The notes under the pieces are model-generated. The model made no database searches, had not been told where the DNA came from, and worked only from the letters and a program-made list of their open reading frames with translations. 40,087 bases of DNA from Rozella allomycis CSF55 (taxonomy: Eukaryota; Rozellomycota): assembly GCA_000442015.1 (NCBI GenBank), contig KE560844.1, forward strand, positions 1-40,087, given 5' to 3'. The translations under genes and the position numbers were made by a program. Numbering within the stretch: the stretch's first letter is position 1; each line of letters starts with the position of its first letter. Below, piece after piece: positions 32,462 through 40,087 of this stretch.

Positions 32462-33490
32462 ATGAACTCGCCATTTTCAGTGAAAAATAGTTTTGAAAAA
32501 GGGTCTGGTAATTTTGGGAATTCCAAGGAAAGTTTATCAAGGTCCGCGCAACGACGAGTGCAAAAGGTAGAGAAAAGGGCGTCAAAGAATTTGAGTGCAC
32601 GTATTAAAATTAAAAATCCTATATCGTTTAATTTCTTTAAAGAGGAAAGCAAGAGTTGGACTCTGGATGGGCAAAATAAGGAGAGTGTAAATAAGGACAC
32701 GCAGGATTGGACTTGCAAGCATTGTTTGGTTAGTAATCCTGTGAATGTCAAAGTTTGTCTGTGTTGTAATAGCTCTTCTTTACCAAAGGATTTGAAAATT
32801 TGTATATGTGGAAACATCAATAGATTAACGGAGCCATTTTGCTTGAAATGCCAAAGAAAGAATGAATTTTTCGACGAAAGTATGCTGATTAAGACAACAA
32901 AGGCTGATACTGTTCAAACAGATAACGCCAAGATCGTTAATGTTTCAACGGAGAAACAGGTAATTGGGTCTGAGAAACCGATAATTGCATCAGAGAAACC
33001 GGGTTTTCAAAATTTTAACGATAAAAACAAGACTAATTTACCAAAGAAAGATAATATTATGGTTATGCAGCCTTTGTCTACCAATAATTTCCAAAGTAAA
33101 AACACCGATTTACCAGTTATTGAAAAAACATCTCCACAGATATCAAACTTCTTCAAGGCTAATCATGTACCCGAAAGACAAAATAATACTATTTATTTAA
33201 AAGAAGCAAAAACTACTTCAATGGTTGCAGCACCTTGTATAGATCTTGAAAAGGCGGATTCCGAGAGTGTTGTTTCATTATCGATCCACTCTGATGTTGA
33301 AAATTATATTGACTGTCAAGAAAGTATAGTTAAAGAAAATATTGATATTGTCACCACAAAGGATGATATGGAATATAAAGCAATGCCCGAATTTACATTC
33401 ACAGCTTCAAAAGAGAGTCTAGATAATGGCATCAACTTTCTGATTGAAAAATATGGTGATGTGTCTCCTATTTTGATCAATTTTCAATAA
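32462..33490 (+). CDS. RanBP2-type zinc-finger protein
   Basis: A single uninterrupted 342-residue frame. Residues 83-102 are a textbook RanBP2 finger, WTCKHCLVSNPVNVKVCLCC, fitting W-x-C-x2-C-x3-N-x6-C-x2-C. A second, partial cysteine cluster (CICGNINRLTEPFCLKC, residues 114-130) follows. The N-terminal 60 residues are basic (RRVQKVEKRASKNL); the remainder is low-complexity, Lys/Ser/Asn/Asp-rich and probably disordered. Such fingers bind Ran-GDP in nucleoporins like Nup153, ubiquitin in other proteins, or RNA. Here the finger could mark a nuclear-pore basket protein, but no FG repeats are seen, so the role is open. Confidence 0.75.
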   Translation: MNSPFSVKNSFEKGSGNFGNSKESLSRSAQRRVQKVEKRASKNLSARIKIKNPISFNFFKEESKSWTLDGQNKESVNKDTQDWTCKHCLVSNPVNVKVCLCCNSSSLPKDLKICICGNINRLTEPFCLKCQRKNEFFDESMLIKTTKADTVQTDNAKIVNVSTEKQVIGSEKPIIASEKPGFQNFNDKNKTNLPKKDNIMVMQPLSTNNFQSKNTDLPVIEKTSPQISNFFKANHVPERQNNTIYLKEAKTTSMVAAPCIDLEKADSESVVSLSIHSDVENYIDCQESIVKENIDIVTTKDDMEYKAMPEFTFTASKESLDNGINFLIEKYGDVSPILINFQ

Positions 33491-33669
33491 ATAGTTTTTT
33501 CGCGTGTTAGATTTGCCATTTTATCATGTTAATGTCTGATTTGGAGTCATATTTGTATGTTTGAACACGTATAATTAGAGCAAAAACCACTACAAGTCTG
33601 ACATTAATTTCCAGTGTGAAAGAACAAATTTCAATATATCATTTTTTCGGTGAATTTCTCAAAACAGGA

Positions 33670-34713
33670 ATGGAAAAATTCAATGACTGGAGGGTATGAA
33701 ATATTTTCTGATAGCAATAATATAGGATCCGGGTACAGGAATTCATCCATTTCTTCCTACACAACGTAAATATAATGTGGCCACAGTTTTTTTCGGATTG
33801 TTTCTTGTTTTGGTGAGAATACCAATTATAGCGACTTTAATGGTGTATTGGTTAATCTTTGACACTATTTTATCCTTTCTACGTTTAAAAAAAGTACAAG
33901 TTCTAATCGATCGGGCCTTTGGAAAGTCGATTTTGGTTTTATGTGGTTTCTTATGCGTTAACTGTGCACCATTTGTTAAGAGGTAATCGTATTTTATATC
34001 CTAAATTACTGGAAATCAAAGCAAACCAACGCACAGGTTTCTGATAACGCAATAATAGTCAGTCATTTTAGCTCTTATATCGATATTATTTATTGCAAAT
34101 ATATGTAGGGCTTTACCATTGAGTTTAATATTTTAGATATTCTTGCTTATTTCTGTTTCCAGACGTCAAAGACGATACTTGTGTGCAAGTTTTATCATTT
34201 TACGATGCGTTAATATGTTGCATAACAAAGAGAGATTATATTGGCAAACGTGTATTAGTCGAAAACTTATCAAATGATATATATGTACTTTTTATTGAAG
34301 TAAAAGATCAATAACTTTGTCATAGGGTACAACGTCGAATGGTCGGGCTATTTTGAAGCCAGCTAACATTAATCTACAACCTATCAAAGAAAGATTACAT
34401 TTGATTTCGATAAGATATGAGTTTTTAAACTTTTCGCCCACATATGTTTGCGAATCTTTCTCGAGTCACATTTTTGGTTTATGCAGCCAAGTATTTTTCC
34501 ATCTTTCCTATAATATTCTAGTTTTATAATTCAATCACAATACGATCAATGAATAATTTTCAATTGTCTCGTGAATTACTGAGCGAAGAACCATTATTGC
34601 AATCTGTTTGCTTTGCTCTTTCTCGATTATCAAAACTTCGGTTGCTTTCGGTTAAATCAGCTGAAGATAAAACGGCATTTTTAAAATTTTACAATAAAAA
34701 GAAAAACAAATGA
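33670..34713 (+). CDS. LOA1: Loa1-like lysophosphatidic acid acyltransferase
   Basis: Membrane acyltransferase of the PlsC family. Yeast Loa1 (Vps66) makes phosphatidic acid with oleoyl-CoA at the ER and lipid droplets. The start MEKFNDWR at 33670 joins, across a 32-nt intron (33694-33725), DPGTGIHPFLPTQRKYN, matching the Loa1 N-terminus. Hydrophobic segments follow (VFFGLFLVLVRIPIIATLMV; ILVLCGFLCVNCAPF). The catalytic region reads VSDNAIIVSHFSSYIDIIYC, then FIEGTTSNGRAILKP with the acyltransferase EGT block after a 26-nt intron. The C-terminus KTAFLKFYNKKKNK resembles the Loa1 basic end and could be an ER-retrieval dilysine signal (inference). The acceptor near 33985-34037 is ambiguous. The HxxxxxD spacing is looser than classical HX4D, as in Loa1 itself. 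Confidence 0.8.
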
Positions 34714-35630
34714 GCTTCGTAATACTATTTACCCTATGGAGCATGATCCCCTAACAGCGTGTTCGCAAGAGTCTTTTTTAGCTATTGTTACTGAGAGTGG
34801 AGAGCCTTTTGATTATGATGTTTTGTCGGAAGTCCCAAAACCGCAGCATTTTCTAACTCAATGTATTCATACATCCAGTAAGAACAGTCTCATGTCCACG
34901 TCTTTAAATGATCGTGAAAAAGCCCGCCTCCACTCAGTTTCCATTAACTACTCTGGTGCTTTTTTGAATGTGGTACCTATTAAAAGTTTGGGTCTTGCTA
35001 TTGAATCCAAAGTTTTTTCGGCTGCTCTTCGTTTACGTTTAGGACTTACCCAGTACCAAAAAAGTTCTATTTGCCCTGTTTGCTTTTGTCATAGTGATGA
35101 AATGGGAGATCATTCTATCGCCTGTGCCTCAGCTGAACGTATCGAAAGACACAATGACATTGTGCGTGTGTCCGCTGCCGTAGTACGCGATGTTGGCGCT
35201 AGAGTTGATTTGGAACCTTCTAGATTATTTCCTGATGATAAGAAACGTCCCGATTTTACAATCGCTTCCTGGAATGGTGAATTTACTGCTTTTGATGTGT
35301 CTGTTGTCTCGCCTTTTACCTCATCCAACCCAGGAAAGGCAGCAGGAAACATTGGAGCTCATCTTAATTTTGCTGCGATTAAAATGGAAGAGAAATACAG
35401 TGAAGAACTTTCAGTGTTAGGAGCAGGGTTTATTCCTCTTATTTTTGATGCTTTAGGGGGGTTTCCATGATTCAGCGGTTTCGTGGGCAAAGAAGGTCGC
35501 TTTGCTAAAGTCCATTCGCCGTGGCACTTCATTTTCGGCAGAAAAAGAGCACTTGATTGAACACATTAGTGTATCCTTAGCGAAATACCTTGGCTTTATG
35601 ATTGTGTCAAGAACCCCGGAACCAACTTAG
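34714..35630 (+). mobile_element. 3' fragment of a retrotransposon ORF (zinc knuckle plus nuclease-like C-terminus), frameshifted
   Basis: Only the C-terminal part of a retroelement protein is present. The open frame runs from at least 34736 (MEHDPLTACSQESFLAIV) through SLGLAIESKVFSAALRLRLG, a zinc knuckle (CPVCFCHSDEMGDHSIAC), RIERHNDIVRVSAAVVRDVG, and a nuclease-like block with KKRPDFTIASWNGEFTAFDV. This resembles the region after reverse transcriptase in elements with a restriction-like endonuclease. The frame breaks in a six-G run at 35456-35461; the other frame continues with coding character to a stop at 35628-35630. No reverse transcriptase core is seen, so it is 5'-truncated, as expected for target-primed insertion. 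It abuts the LOA1 stop and has higher GC than its surroundings. Domain assignment is by motif only. Confidence 0.6.
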
Positions 35631-35718
35631 AAATATTCCTCTGGCTTTACATTCGTCTACTAAATAAAATCTTTAACGATTTAAAAAAATGAGTTTTTCT
35701 AAATACGCTGCGTTTTAT

Positions 35719-37492
35719 TTATTGAATTATTTTCATTTCTTGTAAGTTTACCGAAGGAAAAGCTTCAATTTCTTTCTTCAAAATTGGTTGACTTGAACAA
35801 ACTTGGCATTCTTTTAATTTGTTGATATCAACATGGACAAAATTATCAATTAAATAACCGTCAGAAGCACATCGTGTTAAAGGTCTGTTACTGGTTGAAT
35901 TTATAATGCTCAACAAGTTTGTTTTACTTCCAATATTTTCAAACACACTTGCGTAAGTAGCGGCGACTGGATCATTGGTAACCCTTAATAGAAAGTGAAC
36001 CGTGGAAGGAATTAAATTATAATTTTGAAGAATTTCAACAAGATTGTCATGTTTGTGAAGTTTTAGTTCGGTCTTTTCTTTGATTAACATTTAATAAAAA
36101 GTTTACCTCGCGATTCATTCTCTTTGATAACTACCAGTTCATAATCTTTCCCTTTTTCACGAATCAAATTGAATTTAGGAAGGATAAGATGAATCACATC
36201 TCGAACTTTCATTAAAGAATCAACAGCGATAGTTTTGTAACTTTCCATTTTCCCATGACCTAACGTGTCTCCTTCCGTGTAAACTCTAATAAAGAAGTTA
36301 GTTTTCTCTGAATAATTAACTCTTTTATTCAAAATAAAACGAATTCCTTTCATGGCACCAAGTTTCTTTGAGTCAGAGACTCCCCATAAACTACCCAATC
36401 GGCTATCATCATTCTTGGCAATGTTAGCTCTGTGAACTGAAGATATATTTGCTTGATTGAGCATTTCAAAAAACGAAGAAGTGCCGGCATCAATATCTCT
36501 ATTTAAAATACTTTCAAATACTTTTTTGAAATGCGCATTTCGATCCAACACCAATTCTTTAAATTTAGCTTTTAACTTTTATAGAATTATTTACGGTTTT
36601 CAATGTCAACTACTGTCAAAAAATAATCGGACGCATCGTTGTTAAGAATGAATCTGTCCACAGCTAACTGAACAATATCATCAATTGTAGTTGTCGGTGT
36701 CACAAGCACAGTTTTGTAAAGTGAGTCTGTGGCACAAGTTGAACTCGCAAATATTCTCAATATTTGAACATTGGTCTATATTTCACAAAAACATTTAGTA
36801 GTTACATCTTTTAAAATTTTCTTTTTCGGTTTTCTAGATATCTGTTTCACAATCTTTTAAAATAAGAAAATATAATCGTACATTTGAAAATAACACAGAC
36901 GTTTTAGATTTTCTTCTTGGTGCGTCAGTTTTAGGACTCGGGGGAATAGATGATTCTTGTTCTGATTCTCGGAAGCTTCTTTCACTTTCCTCTTTATCTT
37001 CAATCTCAATTTCTTCCGATTCATCTTCAAAAGAATCAGACTCCAGTTCACTTTCATCTTCCTCTATTATGCTATTCTCTTCATCATTGTAAATAATTCG
37101 ATATTGAATTCGAGCGCTATCAAAAGAAACTGATTTCGATATATTTCTGCCTTTAATAAAATCATCATAATTCTCTTCATCGCGGAATCCTGTGACCTAA
37201 AAAATACAATTCACAAATTTACTTCAACGTTTTTATCTTTATTAAATCTCGCTACTCTTTCATTTTCATTTTCCAAATTCTCAGCTGGTACATAGCCAAC
37301 CTCTCCAGATTTTAATGAACGTACGAGCCACCAGTATGAATTGCTATCATCAAGTAATGTTAACACATCGTTTTTATACACCGTTATTTGCCCTTCAAGA
37401 CTAGCCACAAAAGTTTTGATTGCATAAAAACATTCCCCATGTTTTCTATTGGGATCTTCTGAATATGACGAGGTGGAGGATCTTCTTTGCAT
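35719..37492 (-). CDS. SH3 and Ras-association domain protein, Bud14/Tea4-like
   Basis: Probable cell-polarity adaptor. The start MQRRSSTSSYSEDPNRKHGE is at 37492; the frame is open 12 nt further upstream but only from TTG. An SH3 domain follows (CFYAIKTFVASLEGQITVYK, DDSNSYWWLVRSLKSGEVGY, VPAENLENENERVARFNKDK), strongly like fungal Bud14/Tea4 SH3. After a 26-nt intron comes TGFRDEENYDDF and then KSVSF (37122-37136), which fits the RVxF PP1-docking pattern, then an acidic stretch (SELESDSFEDESEEIEIEDK). The C-terminal third contains a ubiquitin-fold Ras-association-like domain (SYKTIAVDSLMKVRDVIHLI; KGKDYELVVIKENESR; NLVEILQNYNLIPSTVHFLL). Known Bud14 and Tea4 bring PP1 to cell tips. The RA part suggests input from a small GTPase (inference). 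Confidence 0.65.
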
Positions 37493-37617
37493 TGCGGTTG
37501 CCAAGGAGGAAATTTTAAAAAACTTTCATCTACTACCACACAGTACCTTAACTGAAAAATTCTAGTTCGTATTTATGAAATTTCCTATGTAACCCCTGGT
37601 TGAAGAAAAATCTTAAA

Positions 37618-37817
37618 ATGGTTCACTCAAACGTTTGGAACTCACATCCACGTCGCTTTGGAAAAGGCTCAAGAGAATGGTAAAAATATATTTTATTTTT
37701 TATTTTAGCCGTCTTTGCAGCCACGGTGCTGGTTTGATTCGCAAGTATGGATTGAATCTCTGTCGTCAATGTTTCCGCGAAAAGTCTGCTGATATTGGTT
37801 TCAAGAAATACCGTTAA
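37618..37817 (+). CDS. RPS29: Cytosolic ribosomal protein uS14 (RPS29)
   Basis: Small zinc-binding protein of the 40S head. Exon 1 starts [20 protein letters not shown] at 37618. A 29-nt intron (37680-37708) splits the Cys codon. Exon 2 gives [19 protein letters not shown], then [17 protein letters not shown], ending at 37817. The two C-x2-C pairs that bind zinc are intact. The product is 56 residues, the usual eukaryotic size. The start lies 125 bp from the divergent SH3-RA gene and the stop converges with AVL9, 54 bp away. Confidence 0.95.
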
Positions 37818-37871
37818 GCACAATAAATCATAGTAATATTCTAGAAAATGCTTTATTGTTTAAAATTGAGG

Positions 37872-39603
37872 TCAACTTGAGAGTGATTCCCATATGGAGG
37901 CCACTTTGGAAGTGACAGATGATGAAACTTGGTTTAGTTTATCTTTTGTTTCATCGCTGTACAAAGATCCTGTCCCTGAATACTATTAAACCTTACCGAA
38001 AGTAGTCGATACTTTTGACTTCATACTATTAGCAATTTTGTCTAAACCAGACTCTTTTATTTTTGAGGACACCTCGGACACCAAATTCTGTAGGGTTGAT
38101 CGTTGATTAACAGGAAATCTAATTGTTAATATTGGAAAGAGTTGTTTACCCAGGCTCGTACATTTCATGCAGTAAAGGCGACGATTTCATATTCCACCTA
38201 TGGAAATTACCAGTATTCTGCCATTTATGAATGAAATTTAAATTGAAAGATTCCAAGTTGATGATTTCTTTATGAACAGATACAAAATTGATCACCATCA
38301 GTAGCAATATCATTTGACGACTTTAAGGACTGAAAATATCTAAACGTTGAAAAGAACGACAAGAGGTATTTTTGAAAATATCGCCTTATTTCATCTTCAA
38401 TTCTATTTATCAGTACAATATCATCTATTTTACGAAACTAAGCAATTTACCCAAATCATCAGGAAATTGAGATAAATAAAGACATATTTCTTCTATAAAA
38501 TGATTATCGTTGGTTGACAAGACAAAGTCATCTTGATCTTTCAAATCGATCACACCAGTGTCGACATTGAAGAATACGTCGTAGTTGAAAAACTCTACTT
38601 TTAGTAATATAGTATTGGTAATTCCAATGAGAAAATGGTTTAAAGATTTGGTGCAAACATAGTCTATTTCGTTCAAGGGGATATATGGCTGCAAAACTGC
38701 GTTATCCTACTATAAGCCAAGTAATAATCACATACTCTGTCAAATATGACTAATGGTAGTCCATTAGATTGCGTGTGTTTAGATTCTCTAGGTGGAATGA
38801 GCTGACAAGTCGCTGAAGAATGTCGAGGCACCGAATTAGTTATTGACAAGTCTATCGCAGGCAGAAGACTCATCAGGGAATGCACAACTTGAGAAAGTGT
38901 ACCTGAATAAGCGGAATAAATAACAATCTATATTGATTCAAATTAATATTGTCTACTCTTTTCTCCAATAGCATTAGTTTGAATAGCAAAAGAATATTTG
39001 ATTTGTAAAGTGGTACAATGGTCCTTAGAACAGTTCCTCTACAATTCAATCAATGTGATTACCATCCAAAAACATATCGGCACTAAAAGCCTTGCTATTC
39101 AGCATCTGATACACTTCCTCTAAAATTTTGGTATCAGTGAGATCGTCTTGTTTCATATAAGCCCTCAGCGCAATTTCCACTTTGCTCTTTACGAAAGAAT
39201 TAGCAGGGTTGGTAGAAACGACCACGATAGCTTTTTGGATTGAGCTTCTAGTAATTTCTTTGGTTACGGAGATTGGCGCTAATTGCGATACTGGGATCTG
39301 GGCAATGCAGGAAACAGCGAATAGACATGATTGGTCGGGGAGGTCCATTTCTTTGGTGACTGGGAGATGAAAGTAGACATGTTCTGCTGATTTTTGGTGT
39401 GAGCCCTCTGTTATTTAAAAGAAAGGAGAGTACCTGGTAAACTGAAAAAGGCTAGATTTTTCCAAGCGTGTGATAGATGGTTTGTAAAGGACTGTGGATA
39501 TATTTGTTGAACCTTGATGTTAATTAATTATGCTGAATACGTTTGGACCGAGAGTGTGATGGAATTCGATGAGGGCCACTGCAACAATAGCGCCTTTTTC
39601 CAT
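37872..39603 (-). CDS. AVL9: Late secretory pathway protein AVL9 (DENN-like)
   Basis: Member of the Avl9/DENN superfamily, required in yeast for exit of secretory cargo from the Golgi. The start MEKGAIVAVALIEFHHTLGP at 39603 joins, via short introns, VQQIYPQSFTNHLSHAWKNL and FFSLPEGSHQKSAEHVYFHL, then CLFAVSCIAQIPVSQL, VTKEITRSSIQKAIVVV and EIALRAYMKQDDLTDTKILE, as in Avl9. Further on: MHSLMSLLPAIDLSITNS, HISPYIPLNEIDYVCTKSLN, FLIGITNTILLKVEFFNYDV and NVDTGVIDLKDQDDFVLSTN. The C-terminus is Ser/Lys-rich and may be amphipathic (LVSEVSSKIKESGLDKIANS). A 21-nt intron lies at about 37967-37987. The protein is about 500 residues. Its start faces the COX19 copy 70 bp away. Confidence 0.85.
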
Positions 39604-39673
39604 TTTGAAAATTCGCAAAGGGACAATATAAGAAAAGCCATCGCCAGGAGCCTATAACATTTCCACTCTCGTG

Positions 39674-39893
39674 AAAACTCCTATACGAGGTAGCTTTCCT
39701 TTAGATACTCAAGGATTAGTCCAAGAACTTTGATCATTCTATTCTTTGTAGAAGAGGCATGCGAGACTATTTAAAATGTCGAATGGACAACGATTTAATG
39801 GATAAAGAAGATATGGCTCGACTTGGATTTGCAGATCTAGAAGAAGAAGAAAGAGAGGAAGAAATAATAAGAAAGCTCCGAGAAAGTTTTTAG
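39674..39893 (+). pseudogene. COX19: COX19-like gene lacking its start and first CX9C motif
   Basis: COX19 is a twin CX9C chaperone of the mitochondrial intermembrane space used in cytochrome c oxidase assembly. One frame gives KTPIRGSFPLDTQG (from 39674), the conserved family N-terminus. A different frame gives SKNFDHSILCRRGMRDYLKC, then RMDNDLMDKEDMARLGFADL and an acidic tail to TAG 39891-39893. The second CX9C pair (C-RRGMRDYLK-C) is intact. The first pair and about 14-15 residues are missing, the frame shifts at about 39716-39720, and no ATG lies in frame upstream. No GT-AG intron repairs it. Either this copy is decayed or the assembly has lost about 40-45 bases. Confidence 0.6.
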
Positions 39894-40027
39894 TTTTATT
39901 AAGCTTATACACAATTGAATAAATTCAATTCATGGTAAAAAAGAGTTATTTAAAAATACATTGTAAGCTTTACGCTAGTAAGTAATTATATTTAAACTTC
40001 TTTTCAAAAATACTTTAAAAGATCAAT

Positions 40028-40087
40028 TTACGTTTTGATTTCGGCTTCGTCCAATGTTTCTTTTTTTAATAAGTTAAAAAAAATTAT
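40028..40087 (-). CDS. C-terminal end of a gene running off the window (possibly FtsH/AFG3-like)
   Basis: On the minus strand the frame entering from the right edge ends NLLKKETLDEAEIKT with a stop at 40028. The LL-x-KETLD-x-x-EI pattern is like the last helix of FtsH-family AAA proteases, but 15 residues are too few to decide, and an intron acceptor may lie just before KET. Confidence 0.25.
   Translation of the reverse strand: MIFFNLLKKETLDEAEIKT

Noticed and set aside
1-40087. Microsporidian origin
   Set aside because: Mitochondrial ATP synthase gamma, fumarase, COA6 and a flagellar SPAG16 are incompatible with canonical Microsporidia.
1-40087. Ciliate origin, suggested by tiny introns
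   Set aside because: TAA, TAG and TGA all serve as stops at the ends of conserved genes, and the gene complement is fungal-like.
1-40087. CRISPR arrays, tRNA/rRNA genes, bacterial operons or viral genes
   Set aside because: No regularly spaced repeats, cloverleaf or rRNA signatures, or viral hallmark genes were seen by eye.

Overview
This is eukaryotic nuclear DNA from a compact, AT-rich genome (roughly one third GC by eye). About 25 genes lie close together on both strands. Most are broken up by very short introns, typically 19-37 nt, with GTAN donors and TTAG/TAG/AAG acceptors. The gene set points to an early-diverging, zoosporic fungus or fungal relative of the Rozella/Cryptomycota-aphelid kind (inference). 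It has fungal-type proteins (Gde1-like ankyrin-GDPD, Loa1-like acyltransferase, a Bud14/Tea4-like SH3 protein, Avl9). It also has a true axonemal protein (SPAG16/PF20), so the cell should build a motile flagellum, and the kinetochore protein Rod/KNTC1, which most familiar fungi lack. No organellar, bacterial, tRNA, rRNA or CRISPR features were found.

Layout. 56-4314 (minus): RTEL1 DNA helicase, then aminoacylase-1. 4332-6553 (plus): Gde1-like glycerophosphodiesterase. 6600-7488 (minus): ATP synthase gamma. 7620-8559 (plus): exosome subunit RRP42/EXOSC7. 8566-10677 (minus): SPAG16. 10851-13530 (minus): a long WD40 protein with an in-frame stop. 13563-16338 (plus): a long coiled-coil protein. 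16322-17137 (plus): Ndfip/Bsd2-like Nedd4 adaptor. 17173-17604 (minus): small basic protein. 17657-17929 (plus): COA6. 17938-19721 (minus): fumarase. 20013-20420 (plus): unknown. 20442-22483 (minus): second WD40 protein. 22538-24238 (minus): C2H2 zinc-finger protein with a hydrophobic N-terminus. 24406-31180 (plus): KNTC1/Rod. 31233-32404 (minus): RCL1. 32462-33490 (plus): RanBP2-type zinc-finger protein. 33670-34713 (plus): LOA1. 34714-35630 (plus): retrotransposon tail. 35719-37492 (minus): SH3-RA protein. 37618-37817 (plus): RPS29. 37872-39603 (minus): AVL9. 39674-39893 (plus): damaged COX19. 40028-40087 (minus): gene end.

The genes do not form one pathway. Themes recur: mitochondrial respiration (ATP synthase gamma, fumarase, COA6, COX19), RNA and ribosome work (RRP42, RCL1, RPS29), genome maintenance and mitosis (RTEL1, KNTC1), membrane lipid and trafficking (GDE1, LOA1, AVL9, Ndfip/Bsd2), polarity (SH3-RA) and flagellum (SPAG16). 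Gene spacing is extreme: start codons of divergent pairs lie 17-52 bp apart and convergent stop codons can be 6-8 bp apart, so promoters and 3' ends must overlap neighbours.

I found no convincing new multi-gene system. The observations most worth checking are the miniature introns (one with an apparent GT-TG boundary, one in-frame and stop-free), the Rod protein in a fungus-like genome, a 259-bp near-duplicate that looks like two alleles joined at an N, the in-frame TAA in the WD40 gene, the COX19 copy lacking its first CX9C motif, and the SH3-RA protein with a candidate PP1-docking motif.
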